NCBI RefSeq assembly: GCF_024341905.1
Contig: NZ_BQXY01000004.1
Span: forward strand, 215,729 to 279,728
Length of the DNA: 64,000 nt
Direction of reading: 5' to 3'
DNA from: Clostridium folliculivorans
GTDB taxonomy: Bacteria > Bacillota > Clostridia > Clostridiales > Clostridiaceae
Shown piece after piece: positions 55,364 to 64,000 of this stretch. Both the position numbers and the translations under genes were made by a program. Position 1 is the stretch's first letter; each line of letters begins with the position of its first letter. Under the pieces are notes generated by a model. It was not told the DNA's origin. It searched no databases and saw only the letters and a program-made list of their open reading frames with translations.

Positions 55364-56305
55364 ATGGAACAAAAGAAAATGTGGGGGAATAAACCTTACC
55401 ATAGTTTAAATTACTTTCTAAGAGAGAGGTTTGGGGAAAAGATATTTAAGATATCTTTAGATGCGGGGTTTACCTGCCCTAATAGGGATGGAACTATAAG
55501 TAAGGGCGGTTGTCTGTTTTGTAGTGAAAGAGGATCAGGAGATTTTGCAGGAGACAGATGCTTCTCTATAACATCTCAATTTAATGATATAAAAAATATG
55601 ATGCAAAAAAAGTGGAAGAATGGAAAATACATAGCTTATTTTCAAGCATACACAAATACCTATGCACCAATCGAAGTTCTTAGAGAAAAGTACGAAGAAG
55701 CTTTGAGGCAAGAGGATGTTGTGGGTATAGCCATTGCCACTAGACCTGATTGCTTAGATGAACAAGTTCTAGATTTATTAGAGGAAATAAGCAAAAAGGT
55801 ATATCTTTGGGTAGAACTTGGACTTCAAACTGTTAATGATGATACTGCAAAGCTGATAAACAGAGGGTATAAGCTTGATGTGTTTGAACAAGCTATTAAG
55901 AGATTGAAGCAAAGATCAATTGATATAGTTGTACATTGTATATTTGGGCTGCCAGGTGAGACGGAGCAAGATATGTTTAAAACTGTTGATTATATTGCTC
56001 ATAGTGGAGTAAGTGGGGTAAAGTTTCATTTGCTGCACTTGCTTAAAGAAACGCCACTAGTAAGATTATATGAACAAGATAAACTGAAATTTCTTTCTCA
56101 AGAGCAATATATCGATATTATATGCAAATCAATTACTATGCTTCCTGAAGATATGGTTATTCATAGATTAACAGGGGATGCACCAAGAGATTCATTAATC
56201 GGACCGATGTGGAGTTTGAGAAAATGGGAAATATTGAATGAAATAGATAATACTATGAATCGAAATCATTATTACCAGGGTTTGTACTTTACTACAAATA
56301 GCTAA
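55364..56305 (+). CDS. Radical SAM protein, TIGR01212/YtqA type
   Basis: A 313-residue radical SAM enzyme. The cluster-binding cysteines are in FTCPNRDGTISKGGCLFCSE, the pattern of the TIGR01212 group. Landmarks also include YFQAYTNTYAPIEVLREKYEEAL, GLQTVNDDTAKLINRGY and CIFGLPGETEQDM. Its Bacillus relative is YtqA. No reaction is established in my knowledge, but relatives act on tRNA or small molecules. It begins about 10 nt after AAAGGTTG and leads into the MsmK-type gene 82 nt downstream. Confidence 0.9.
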   Translation: MEQKKMWGNKPYHSLNYFLRERFGEKIFKISLDAGFTCPNRDGTISKGGCLFCSERGSGDFAGDRCFSITSQFNDIKNMMQKKWKNGKYIAYFQAYTNTYAPIEVLREKYEEALRQEDVVGIAIATRPDCLDEQVLDLLEEISKKVYLWVELGLQTVNDDTAKLINRGYKLDVFEQAIKRLKQRSIDIVVHCIFGLPGETEQDMFKTVDYIAHSGVSGVKFHLLHLLKETPLVRLYEQDKLKFLSQEQYIDIICKSITMLPEDMVIHRLTGDAPRDSLIGPMWSLRKWEILNEIDNTMNRNHYYQGLYFTTNS

Positions 56306-56387
56306 AATTAATTTTGTAATTTCCTCGTATGGAATAAGTGTGATTAAACGCTTACAATTAGAGTATAAAATACAAGGAGGAGTACAA

Positions 56388-57497
56388 ATGGCAAATTTAT
56401 CATTGAAACATATATACAAAGTATATCAAGGGGATGTCACTGCAGTAAAAGATTTTAATCTTGAGATTGAAGATAAGGAATTTATAGTATTTGTAGGACC
56501 ATCAGGTTGCGGTAAATCAACCACTTTAAGAATGATAGCAGGTCTTGAGGAAATATCAGACGGAGAACTTTGGATCGGAGACAAAATCGTTAATGATGTT
56601 GCACCAAAAGACCGAGATATAGCAATGGTTTTCCAAAGCTATGCATTGTATCCACATATGACTGTATATGATAATATGGCCTTCGGACTAAAATTAAGAA
56701 AAGTAGATAAAGCTGAAATAGATAAGAAAGTAAGAGAAGCTGCTAAGAGCCTTGACATAGAGCATTTATTAGATAGAAAACCAAAAGCACTTTCAGGTGG
56801 ACAAAGACAAAGAGTTGCATTAGGTAGAGCAATAGTTAGAGAACCTAAGGTATTCTTAATGGACGAACCTCTTTCAAACTTAGATGCTAAGTTAAGAGTT
56901 CAAATGAGAACTGAAATATCTAAGTTACACAAGAGACTTCAAACTACATTTGTATATGTTACTCATGACCAAACAGAAGCTATGACTATGGGTACAAGAA
57001 TAGTTGTTATGAGAGATGGACTAGTTCAACAAGTTGCAAGTCCTCAAGAAGTGTATGATCACCCAGCAAACATATTTGTTGCAGGATTCATCGGGTCTCC
57101 ACAAATGAACTTCTTAGATGCTAAGGTTTCAGAAGAGCAAGGAAAAGTAGCTCTTACTGTAGGAACAGAGAAGATAGTTCTTAACGACCAACAATCATCA
57201 GTGTTAAAAAAGAACAATTATGTGGGAAAAGATGTTATAATGGGTATAAGACCAGAACATATTGATGATGACGCAGACTTTATTGCTAGAAATCCAAATG
57301 CTATTATAGAAGCAAAAGTAGAAGTTACAGAATTAATGGGTGCTGAAAGTTACATTTACGTATCAAAAGACGGAAACAACATGACAATAAGAGTAAATGG
57401 AAGCACTAAACTTGAAACTGGTGATAAAGGTAAATTTGCAATAGAAGTTGATAAAATACACGTATTTGATAAGGAAACAGAATTAACAGTTTTATAG
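56388..57497 (+). CDS. msmK: Sugar ABC transporter ATP-binding protein (MsmK/UgpC type)
   Basis: A 369-residue ATPase. Walker A is GPSGCGKST, signature LSGGQRQRVALGRA, Walker B VFLMDEPLSNLDAK, with the C-terminal TOBE/MOI domain from about 240 (FIGSPQMNFLDAK). In Gram-positives MsmK-like ATPases serve several carbohydrate importers. No permease is encoded here, so it probably energises transporters elsewhere. ATG 56388 is preferred because AAGGAGGAG lies 7 nt upstream. The PucR-type regulator follows 12 nt later. Confidence 0.9.
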   Translation: MANLSLKHIYKVYQGDVTAVKDFNLEIEDKEFIVFVGPSGCGKSTTLRMIAGLEEISDGELWIGDKIVNDVAPKDRDIAMVFQSYALYPHMTVYDNMAFGLKLRKVDKAEIDKKVREAAKSLDIEHLLDRKPKALSGGQRQRVALGRAIVREPKVFLMDEPLSNLDAKLRVQMRTEISKLHKRLQTTFVYVTHDQTEAMTMGTRIVVMRDGLVQQVASPQEVYDHPANIFVAGFIGSPQMNFLDAKVSEEQGKVALTVGTEKIVLNDQQSSVLKKNNYVGKDVIMGIRPEHIDDDADFIARNPNAIIEAKVEVTELMGAESYIYVSKDGNNMTIRVNGSTKLETGDKGKFAIEVDKIHVFDKETELTVL

Positions 57498-57509
57498 GAG
57501 GGCTATAAT

Positions 57510-58457
57510 ATGTACAATTTCAAAGACTATCTTGCTAGATTGAGTGAAAATAGTGGTGTGGAGTTCAAACTTTCATTAGATGATAATACGATATTATTTA
57601 ATTCAATAATATCAGTTGATGGGGCACTGCTATTAGAAAAAGAGCTTTGGCTTGGAGCACAAAAGGCTAAGCTTGCAATCAGCAAAAGCTTTGAAATGTG
57701 CATACCTCTGCTAAAGTATTCTATTGAAACTAAGTATAGAGAAATATTCTCTATGAGAGAACAACTTGTTATTAATATGTTGGAAGGAAAGGGTGTTTCT
57801 TCAGAATCTTTATATAATGCATTGCCCTTTCTATCCAATAGATGTACACTGTTTCTTATATCTTTAAACAAAAATAGATATGATGCTCTTAATGTTATAA
57901 AAGAATCCTATGATGATGAAAATATAATTAGTATGATTTATAAAGATCATATAGTTATTTTAGGAAATTTTGAGGATGAATTAGAGCATGCAAATAGTAT
58001 GAAAGACTCTATTCTTTCAGACATATATACAAAGTGTTATATCAGTTATAGCTCTTTTAGTGGTGGAGCCGATGATATAAAAAATGCATTTAATGATGCA
58101 TCATTGTATATAACTCTTAGTAAGAAATATGACTTGAAAGAAACAGTACATGATTCAGACAAACTTATTTTAGAAAAGGTAATCTATAATATAAATGACA
58201 ACATGAAGGAAGAGCTGTTTGCTAAATTTAAAGATAAGTTTTCTAAATTTGATTCTGAAATCATAAGTACCATAGAGGAATTTGCTAATTGCGGGCTTAA
58301 TATCAGTGAAGCGGCTAAAAAGTTATATATACATAGAAATACTCTTATATATAGATTAGATAAAATATATAAAGATAGTGGATATGATATAAGAAACTTT
58401 AAAGAAGCCTCAATATTTATAATAGCTTTCTTTATCTGGAAGGAGAGAAGAGCTTAA
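57510..58457 (+). CDS. PucR/CdaR-type helix-turn-helix regulator
   Basis: A 315-residue regulator. Its C-terminus, NISEAAKKLYIHRNTLIYRLDKIYKDSGYDIRN, is the PucR-family HTH_30 DNA-binding domain. The N-terminal 230 residues have no recognised ligand domain. It is coupled to msmK (TAGGAGGG, 12-nt gap) and overlaps comB by one nucleotide (TAATG). The context suggests carbohydrate-linked control, but the inducer is unknown. Confidence 0.85.
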   Translation: MYNFKDYLARLSENSGVEFKLSLDDNTILFNSIISVDGALLLEKELWLGAQKAKLAISKSFEMCIPLLKYSIETKYREIFSMREQLVINMLEGKGVSSESLYNALPFLSNRCTLFLISLNKNRYDALNVIKESYDDENIISMIYKDHIVILGNFEDELEHANSMKDSILSDIYTKCYISYSSFSGGADDIKNAFNDASLYITLSKKYDLKETVHDSDKLILEKVIYNINDNMKEELFAKFKDKFSKFDSEIISTIEEFANCGLNISEAAKKLYIHRNTLIYRLDKIYKDSGYDIRNFKEASIFIIAFFIWKERRA

Positions 58458-59164
58458 TGAATGTAGATGTTATTGTTTCTGCTGATGATATAAGACCAGA
58501 ACTTATAGAAAATAAAACTGTTGTAGTTATTGATATGCTTAGAGCAACCTCTGTAATTACCACTGCTTTAGCTAATGGAGCTAAGAGGGTAATACCAGTT
58601 CTAACGGTTGAAGAGTCATTTAAGATAGCTGAGAGTCTTAAAGAGAATGTCATCTTAGGTGGTGAAAGAAGAGCCGTTAAAATAGAGGGGTTTAATATGT
58701 CTAACTCTCCTTTAGAATATACTAGGGACGAGGTAGAAAACAAAACTGTAATACTATCAACTACAAACGGAACTAAAGCCATAAACAACTGTGTTCTAGC
58801 CGATAAGATATATATAGGTTGTATGTTAAATGCTAAAGCTATATCAGAAAAGCTAAAGGAAGAAGATAAAGATGTGGTTTTTGTTAATGCAGGTACCTTA
58901 GGTAGATTTTCTATAGATGATTTTATATGCTCAGGATATATGATAAAATGCCTTTCGGAGAATGGAGATTACTCGCTTACTGATGTGGCTTTTACAGCAA
59001 GATATATCTATGAAAACAACAATAATGTATTAGACTACATAAAAAATGCTAGGCATTATGAAGTATTGAAGTCACTAGAGTTAGAAGCTGACATTCAATA
59101 CTGTGCAAAGAAAGATTTGTTTTCTATAGTGCCAGAATACAAGAATGGTGAAATTACAATTTAA
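58457..59164 (+). CDS. comB: ComB-family 2-phosphosulfolactate phosphatase
   Basis: A 235-residue protein of the ComB family. Marks are VVIDMLRATSVITTALANGA, LGGERRAVKIEGFNMSNSP and TNGTKAI. In methanogens ComB dephosphorylates 2-phosphosulfolactate in coenzyme M synthesis; clostridia do not make coenzyme M, so the substrate here may be sulfolactate-related or different. Start ATG overlaps the previous stop codon, implying coupling with the regulator and msmK. Confidence 0.87.
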   Translation: MNVDVIVSADDIRPELIENKTVVVIDMLRATSVITTALANGAKRVIPVLTVEESFKIAESLKENVILGGERRAVKIEGFNMSNSPLEYTRDEVENKTVILSTTNGTKAINNCVLADKIYIGCMLNAKAISEKLKEEDKDVVFVNAGTLGRFSIDDFICSGYMIKCLSENGDYSLTDVAFTARYIYENNNNVLDYIKNARHYEVLKSLELEADIQYCAKKDLFSIVPEYKNGEITI

Positions 59165-59179
59165 TAAGTTGAGAATCAT

Positions 59180-59212
59180 AGAGCTTTCATTAATTGGTGA
59201 AGCTCTTTTTTA
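59180..59212 (+). terminator. msmK operon terminator
   Basis: AGAGCTT and AAGCTCT pair around TCATTAATTGGTG, followed by TTTTT. Confidence 0.8.
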
Positions 59213-59301
59213 CTTTTTTTCATCCTATTAGGCAAATCTTATATGGTATAGATATATTATAAGCAAGGTTATAAAGTGTAATATCCTACAAATTACAAAA
59301 T

Positions 59302-59344
59302 AAGCTTTCAAAGCTTATTGATTGATGATAAGCCCTGAAAGCTG
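59302..59344 (-). terminator. Hairpin at the end of the rRNA methyltransferase gene
   Basis: AGCTTTCA pairs with TGAAAGCT, with a second internal pairing AAGCTTAT/ATAAGC. It lies 17 nt past the minus-strand stop. Confidence 0.6.
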
Positions 59345-59360
59345 TATTTTTATATGATAA

Positions 59361-60536
59361 TTAAATTACCTGAAATATAAAGAACTTTAAGTAGTAGCTT
59401 TCATCTGAGCTCCATAGTATAGGATGATCTGCAGATTGAGTTCTAAATTCTACTTGTCTTAGTTGTCTTTTTGCATCTCTAGCAGCTTCTTCAATAGTTT
59501 TCTTTAAAAGTTCTTCACTCATATAATGTGAGCATGAACAAGTTACTAGGAAGCCACCTTCTCTTACCATCTTTAAGCCCCTAAGGTTGATTTCTTTATA
59601 ACCTCTTTTAGCCCCATTAACTGTGTTCTTTGACTTAGTAAATGCCGGTGGATCAAGTATAACAACATCAAACTTTCTGTCTTCTTTAGCCCATTTTGGA
59701 AGTATATCGAAGGCATTATGACATTCGAATTTAACTACATCAGAGAGGCCATTAAGCTCAGAATTCTTTGTGGCAAAATCAACTGCATGCTGAGATACAT
59801 CTATTCCTAGAACTGACTTAGCACCTGCTACTCCTGCATTTAGAGCAAAGGAACCTGTGTGAGTAAAGCAGTCTAGAACTTCAGCATCCTTGCATATTCT
59901 ATGAATAGCTTTTCTATTTTCTTTTTGATCTAAGAAGAAACCAGTCTTTTGACCATTTTCTAAATCAACTAAGTATTTTACTCCGTTTTCTGTGATTTGA
60001 ACCATTGTATCAAATGGCTCAGTCAAGAAGCCTTTCTTTTGCTCTAAGCCTTCGATTTCTCTAGTACCTATGTCGCTTCTTTCATAGATTCCTTTAGCAC
60101 CAAAATCTTCAGTAAGAACATTAACTATTAGGTCTCTATATTTATCCATACCTAAAGTAGATATTTGAATTACATAATAATCTTCAAACTTGTCTATAGT
60201 AAGTCCAGGAAGAAAATCTGCTTCTCCAAACACAAATCTACAACTAGAAGTATCTATTACTTTTTCTCTATAACTCCATGCGGTATTTAATCTTTTTCTG
60301 AAGAAGTTTATATCTATTTCTTCATTTATATCTTTGGTCATTAATCTTATAGTAATCTTACTTCTATCATTTATATAACCTTTTCCTATAAATTCACTTC
60401 TATCATTGTAAACTTCAACGATATCTCCATTTTCATAATCTCCATCGTATTCATTTATTTCATCTATGTATATCCAAGGACGTCCAGCTGATAGCTTTTT
60501 GTTTGCTATTTTATGTAAATAAAACTTACTACTCAT
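59361..60536 (-). CDS. Class I SAM-dependent rRNA methyltransferase, RlmI-like
   Basis: A 391-residue enzyme with an N-terminal PUA domain (KKLSAGRPWIYIDEI) and a C-terminal Rossmann methyltransferase. Motifs: VLDCFTHTGSFALNAG (motif I), VILDPPAFTKSK (motif IV) and TCSCSHYM. This matches RlmI, which methylates a 23S rRNA cytosine at C5 (C1962 in E. coli). The DPPAF and TCSCS cysteine are consistent with m5C chemistry. The start has AAGGAG 6 nt upstream. It is alone on the minus strand. Confidence 0.9.
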   Translation of the reverse strand: MSSKFYLHKIANKKLSAGRPWIYIDEINEYDGDYENGDIVEVYNDRSEFIGKGYINDRSKITIRLMTKDINEEIDINFFRKRLNTAWSYREKVIDTSSCRFVFGEADFLPGLTIDKFEDYYVIQISTLGMDKYRDLIVNVLTEDFGAKGIYERSDIGTREIEGLEQKKGFLTEPFDTMVQITENGVKYLVDLENGQKTGFFLDQKENRKAIHRICKDAEVLDCFTHTGSFALNAGVAGAKSVLGIDVSQHAVDFATKNSELNGLSDVVKFECHNAFDILPKWAKEDRKFDVVILDPPAFTKSKNTVNGAKRGYKEINLRGLKMVREGGFLVTCSCSHYMSEELLKKTIEEAARDAKRQLRQVEFRTQSADHPILWSSDESYYLKFFIFQVI

Positions 60537-60914
60537 ATTTCCACTCCTTATGTAACCGTGAAGTTACAATTAATTATTAATCTGCTGATATAATGAAATA
60601 TAGTTATGTTATTTCATATAATCCTCTAAGATTATAACACATACAATATATTTTATTCATATTTTATTTTACATAATTGATATAAATATATAATTGTTAA
60701 TACAATAAATATTTTTGGAATTTTTGTTGGTGTTTCTTAGAGGGAAGAGAAATGTTAAAGCACAAGGTTTCTTAAGAAGTGATATTTTACATCTTAGTAT
60801 AGGTTGTAAAAAGAGGGGTAACTCTAAAATTAAAACTATAAATTGGATTATAATCAAAAATATGGTATGATATTATTAGGAAGATTATGTGTAGAAGGGT
60901 TGAGTATACCTATA

Positions 60915-61778
60915 ATGAAGTTAAATAAGTTTAGATTTAGCCTAGGAAAAACATTATTAATTTTAGCTTTAATGAATGTTATACAAGTTATGCTTATGAT
61001 TTTTCTCCTTATATTTAATAAAGGGAGTAACATAATAGAAAATAGTACAACCAAAATCTACATAATAGCTATAATAATAGCTATGAACAGTTTAGTGTCG
61101 GTATTTAGCTTTTATTCCATACTGTTCAGAAGAGGAGAACGTGGATTGGTTGAGTCTATGAGAAACTTGGAACAGTTGAATAGGACTCTTAGGGAACAAA
61201 GGCATGATTATTTAAATCATATACAAATAATATACGGGCTCATGGAATTAGGTGAATTTGAAGAAGCTAAAAATTATATGGAACCGGTATACAAAGACAT
61301 AATAAAGCTTAGTAAGGCACTTAAAACTTCAGAACCAGCTATAAATGCCTTACTTCAAGCAAAGCTTCAGATGGCTGAACAAAAAGATATAGCGGTGGAG
61401 ATAGAAGTTAAGACTGAGCTTAAGAGACTTCCTATAAAGGCATGGGAGATATGTAGGGTGTTAGGAAATCTTGTTGATAATTCCATATATGCTCTTCAAC
61501 TTAAAGATAGTAGCAGGTTTTTGTTTATAGAACTTACTGAGACTGTTAATAATTATAAGTTTACAGTAATGAATAATGGACCCAAGATATCAGAAGATAG
61601 TTTGTCATCTATATTTAGCGAAGGGTTTACTACCAAAGGTAATGAAGGTAATGGGATGGGACTATTTATAGTAAAAGAAATACTAGGCAGCTGTGGTGGC
61701 GACATAAAAGTAGAATCAAATAATGATAGAACAGTATTTTATTTTACCATTCCTAAAGTGGACGAGAAAAGTACTTAG
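60915..61778 (+). CDS. Sensor histidine kinase, Spo0B-type dimerisation domain
   Basis: A kinase of about 287 residues. Two membrane segments lie near residues 13-33 and 43-67. The dimerisation domain is LREQRHDYLNHIQIIYGLMEL, the Spo0B-type box with the phospho-His in RHD. The ATPase domain has N-box NLVDNSIYAL, then GFTTKGNEGNGMGLFIVKEIL. No sensor domain and no response regulator is next to it. The start is uncertain: ATG 60915 has GAAGGG 15 nt upstream; TTG 60900 or 60843 are alternatives. The gap from 60537 is AT-rich with no other feature. Confidence 0.82.
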   Translation: MKLNKFRFSLGKTLLILALMNVIQVMLMIFLLIFNKGSNIIENSTTKIYIIAIIIAMNSLVSVFSFYSILFRRGERGLVESMRNLEQLNRTLREQRHDYLNHIQIIYGLMELGEFEEAKNYMEPVYKDIIKLSKALKTSEPAINALLQAKLQMAEQKDIAVEIEVKTELKRLPIKAWEICRVLGNLVDNSIYALQLKDSSRFLFIELTETVNNYKFTVMNNGPKISEDSLSSIFSEGFTTKGNEGNGMGLFIVKEILGSCGGDIKVESNNDRTVFYFTIPKVDEKST

Positions 61779-61900
61779 ATAAAATAACAATATAAAAAGA
61801 CACTTTAGCAGTAAAAATGTATATTATATGGACTTTCTATTATAAGATCCAAATAGAGTTTGTATAATATGATTAAAGGATGATGAAGGGAGGAAAGTAA

Positions 61901-62392
61901 ATGGATTTATTTTCAGCATTTTCAGCATTAACTATTATTCTTTTAATCATAGGTTTTATACTAGTAGGAATTGAAATGGTTGTTCCAGGGTTTGGACTTC
62001 CTGGTATAGCGGGTTCTATATGTCTTATAATAGCAGTATTCATTACAGTGAGGTCCTTTGTTGAAGCACTTATAATGATTGTTGGAATAGTAGCGATACT
62101 AGGAATACTATTAGCTGTGGTACTAAACTCATTTACAAAAGGAAAGCTTTTTAAACCACTGATATTGACTGAAGAACAGCATAAAAATAAGGGATATATA
62201 AGCTCAAATGACTTAGATTATTTGCTTTATAAAACTGGATTAACTATAACAGATTTAAGACCTGCGGGAGCAGCTGATTTTGATGGAGTTAAATTTGACG
62301 TCGTCGCAGATGGAGAATATATATCTAAAGATACTAAGGTTGAAATATTTAAAGTTCAAGGTTCAAGACTTGTTGTTAGAAAAATAAAATAA
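61901..62392 (+). CDS. NfeD-family membrane protein
   Basis: A 163-residue protein with three or four N-terminal membrane segments (ALTIILLIIGFILVGIEMVVPGFGLPG onward) and a C-terminal OB-fold domain (LRPAGAADFDGVKFDVVADG...IEIFKVQGSRLVV-like). Short NfeD proteins are almost always encoded next to flotillins and help organise membrane microdomains. It starts 7 nt after GGGAGG, and floA follows 21 nt later, so the two form an operon. Confidence 0.9.
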   Translation: MDLFSAFSALTIILLIIGFILVGIEMVVPGFGLPGIAGSICLIIAVFITVRSFVEALIMIVGIVAILGILLAVVLNSFTKGKLFKPLILTEEQHKNKGYISSNDLDYLLYKTGLTITDLRPAGAADFDGVKFDVVADGEYISKDTKVEIFKVQGSRLVVRKIK

Positions 62393-62413
62393 TTTATATC
62401 AAGGAGGATTATC

Positions 62414-63400
62414 ATGGGAGACGCTTTTGCGATTAGAATGATTATTAGTATTGTAATTATTGTTTTTGTAGTTGGAACATTTTTCACTTTCGTTCCACTA
62501 GGATTATGGGTGTCATCACTAGCTGCAAATGTAAGGGTTAGTGTATTTAATTTAGTAGGTATGAGGCTTAGGAGAGTTGTGCCAAGCAGAATAGTTTTAC
62601 CTCTTATTAAAGCTACTAAGGCGGGACTTACTATCAACGTAAATCAATTAGAAGCACATTATCTTGCTGGAGGAAATGTAGATAAGGTTGTAGATGCACT
62701 TATAGCTGCACATAGAGCTGATATTGATCTTCACTTTGAGAAGGCTGCAGCAATAGACCTTGCAGGTAGAGATGTATTAGAGGCTGTTAAGATGAGTGTT
62801 AACCCTAAAGTAATAGAAACACCAAATGTTTCTGCTGTTGCTAAGGATGGTATAGAATTATTAGTTAAAGCTAGAGTTACTGTTAGAACTAATTTGGAAA
62901 GACTTGTTGGTGGTGCTGGTGAGGCTACAATTCTTGCCAGAGTAGGTGAAGGTATAGTAACTAATGTAGGTTCATCAGAAAGTCATAAGCTAGTTCTTGA
63001 AAATCCAGATGCTATTTCTCAAACTGTTCTAAATAAAGGATTAGATGCAGGTACTGCATTTGAAATACTTTCAATAGATATTGCGGATGTAGATGTAGGA
63101 AGAAATATAGGTGCACATCTTCAAACTCTTCAGGCAGAAGCTGATAAGAATATAGCTCAAGCTAAAGCAGAAGAAAGAAGAGCTATGGCTGTAGCAAAAG
63201 AACAAGAAATGAGGGCTACAGTAGTTGAAGCTGAATCAGAAGTTCCAAGAGCAATGGCTCAAGCACTTAGAGAAGGTAAACTAGGAATAATGGATTACTA
63301 TGATATGCAAAACTTGATAGCAGATACAAGAATGAGATCATCGATATCTGATTCAGGCCAAAAGAAAAAAGAGATAAAGAATAATAAAGAAAATCAATAA
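62414..63400 (+). CDS. floA: Flotillin-like protein FloA
   Basis: A 328-residue SPFH-family scaffold protein. One N-terminal membrane hairpin ([29 protein letters not shown]), the SPFH domain to about residue 200, then the EA-rich coiled coil ([21 protein letters not shown]). It resembles YqfA/FloA, which builds functional membrane microdomains. It is in operon with nfeD, and a small gene follows 43 nt later. AAGGAGG precedes the ATG. Confidence 0.93.
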   Translation: MGDAFAIRMIISIVIIVFVVGTFFTFVPLGLWVSSLAANVRVSVFNLVGMRLRRVVPSRIVLPLIKATKAGLTINVNQLEAHYLAGGNVDKVVDALIAAHRADIDLHFEKAAAIDLAGRDVLEAVKMSVNPKVIETPNVSAVAKDGIELLVKARVTVRTNLERLVGGAGEATILARVGEGIVTNVGSSESHKLVLENPDAISQTVLNKGLDAGTAFEILSIDIADVDVGRNIGAHLQTLQAEADKNIAQAKAEERRAMAVAKEQEMRATVVEAESEVPRAMAQALREGKLGIMDYYDMQNLIADTRMRSSISDSGQKKKEIKNNKENQ

Positions 63401-63443
63401 TTAAATTATTATTTTCTATTAAGTCCATAAAGGAGTGATTGGT

Positions 63444-63824
63444 TTGGATTTAAAGGATATTATATCTGATATTATGGACAATATAACTGACAGCGAAGAT
63501 TTTAGAGGTATAAGTAGCTCTTTTAAGAAGTATAAGCAATTAGTGACAACTGGTATGAGTGAAGGTTATGCAGCTGATTCAAAATATTCTCAGGATGTAA
63601 ATAATAAAACTAATGTAGAAAACAATGTTGTCCAAAGAGATTCATATGGCGAGATTTTAAAATCTAATGAAGTGGATATAAATCCGATAGAAGGGGAAAA
63701 AGGTCAAATAACAGGAATTTCCGGGGAAATAACTCCTTCTAAGTTAAAAGAGGCTATAATACTTTCTGAAATAATAAATAAACCGGTTTGTAAGAGAAGT
63801 AGAAGAGGATTTAGAAGAGTTTAA
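63444..63824 (+). CDS. Hypothetical protein in the nfeD-floA operon
   Basis: A 126-residue protein without membrane segments. The N-terminus is acidic and helical (LKDIISDIMDNITDSEDFRG); the middle is Asn/Ser-rich; the end contains GEITPSKLKEAIILSEIINKPVCKRSRRGFRRV, a basic tail. I do not recognise a family. TTG 63444 has AAGGAG 8 nt upstream, better than GTG 63435. Its position after nfeD-floA suggests membrane-microdomain context, though it is not similar to the small yqfB product of Bacillus as I know it. Confidence 0.65.
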   Translation: MDLKDIISDIMDNITDSEDFRGISSSFKKYKQLVTTGMSEGYAADSKYSQDVNNKTNVENNVVQRDSYGEILKSNEVDINPIEGEKGQITGISGEITPSKLKEAIILSEIINKPVCKRSRRGFRRV

Positions 63825-63832
63825 TATTTATA

Positions 63833-63927
63833 GATGTACCACTTCATTATTGGATTCATATTTTCAAAAACTCCGCTAGGAACTCAGAGTAGTTTAGAAA
63901 ATAGTTTTAACATTGGAGTGGTACATC
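63833..63927. repeat. 95-bp palindromic repeat, copy 1D (divergent core)
   Basis: Ends GATGTACCACTTC and GGAGTGGTACATC match the family termini; the core differs (ATTTTCAAAAACTCC...AGAGTAGTTTAGAAAAT), and it resembles the hairpin at 44503. It immediately follows the stop codon of the preceding gene. Confidence 0.75.
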
Positions 63928-64000
63928 CATATTCATCTGAGCAGATAAGCTACTTCAGTCCTTAGACTACAAATAAAGATTTGGATGAACATACGAATAT

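Noticed and set aside
1-64000. tRNA, rRNA or CRISPR arrays
   Set aside because: No GTTCRANYC-type T-arm in a cloverleaf context, no rRNA-like high-GC conserved stretch, and no regularly spaced direct repeats were seen.

Overview
The window is AT-rich, densely coded DNA from a spore-forming, anaerobic Firmicute, most likely Clostridium sensu stricto or a close relative. Support comes from the Csp protease/SleC germination pair, hydroxylamine reductase (Hcp), a type III glutamine synthetase, an O2-binding-type H-NOX chemoreceptor, T-box and PyrR-type leaders, TTG/GTG starts and strong AGGAGG ribosome sites. No rRNA, tRNA, CRISPR array, prophage or intact insertion sequence was found, so this is mostly core chromosome with repeats scattered between genes.

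Layout. 1-7.1 kb: end of psuG, a long inverted repeat, hcp behind a Crp/Fnr-type site, an AI-2E family membrane protein, a divergent hxlR/azoreductase pair and an SDR. 7.1-8.6 kb: a 52-residue ORF and an IS1595-like transposase that has lost its first catalytic Asp. 8.8-17.2 kb: an ElaA-type acetyltransferase, an SDR, a PadR/DUF2812/NatA/NatB operon, an MFS exporter, and a phosphodiester glycosidase with a partner protein. 17.4-22.1 kb: DUF2164, hisS behind an unusual structured leader, tyrS behind a Tyr T-box, and 3-methyladenine glycosylase. 22.4-29 kb: a proline-rich protein, a 1.2 kb regulatory region and carAB, then a YCII-like small protein under SOS boxes. 29-38.7 kb: an HD-GYP protein, two divergent glutamine synthetases, murI, a STAS-like protein, cyclophilin, and a DUF3783/XRE pair. 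38.7-44.4 kb: the germination locus, a two-protease Csp fusion followed by sleC. 44.7-53.6 kb: H-NOX chemoreceptor, a two-component system, MFS, PflX-like radical SAM and YkvI-like genes. 53.9-64 kb: a lipoprotein, TIGR01212-type radical SAM, an MsmK-type ATPase with a PucR-type regulator and ComB, an rRNA methyltransferase, a Spo0B-type kinase, and the NfeD/FloA membrane pair.

Connections. CarAB supplies carbamoyl phosphate to both pyrimidine and arginine synthesis, and its upstream region carries a PyrR-type element and ArgR-like boxes on separate promoters. Csp proteases activate proSleC during spore germination, so the fusion and sleC form one functional unit. Hcp, azoreductase and the H-NOX receptor fit an anaerobe coping with NO, O2 and electrophiles.

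The most unusual material is non-coding. One element occurs five times between 10.1 and 36.3 kb, with a conserved stem, a conserved two-base bulge and, in three copies, a terminator hairpin. A second family consists of 96-bp palindromes with GATGTACCACTTCG ends. A three-way-junction leader precedes hisS.
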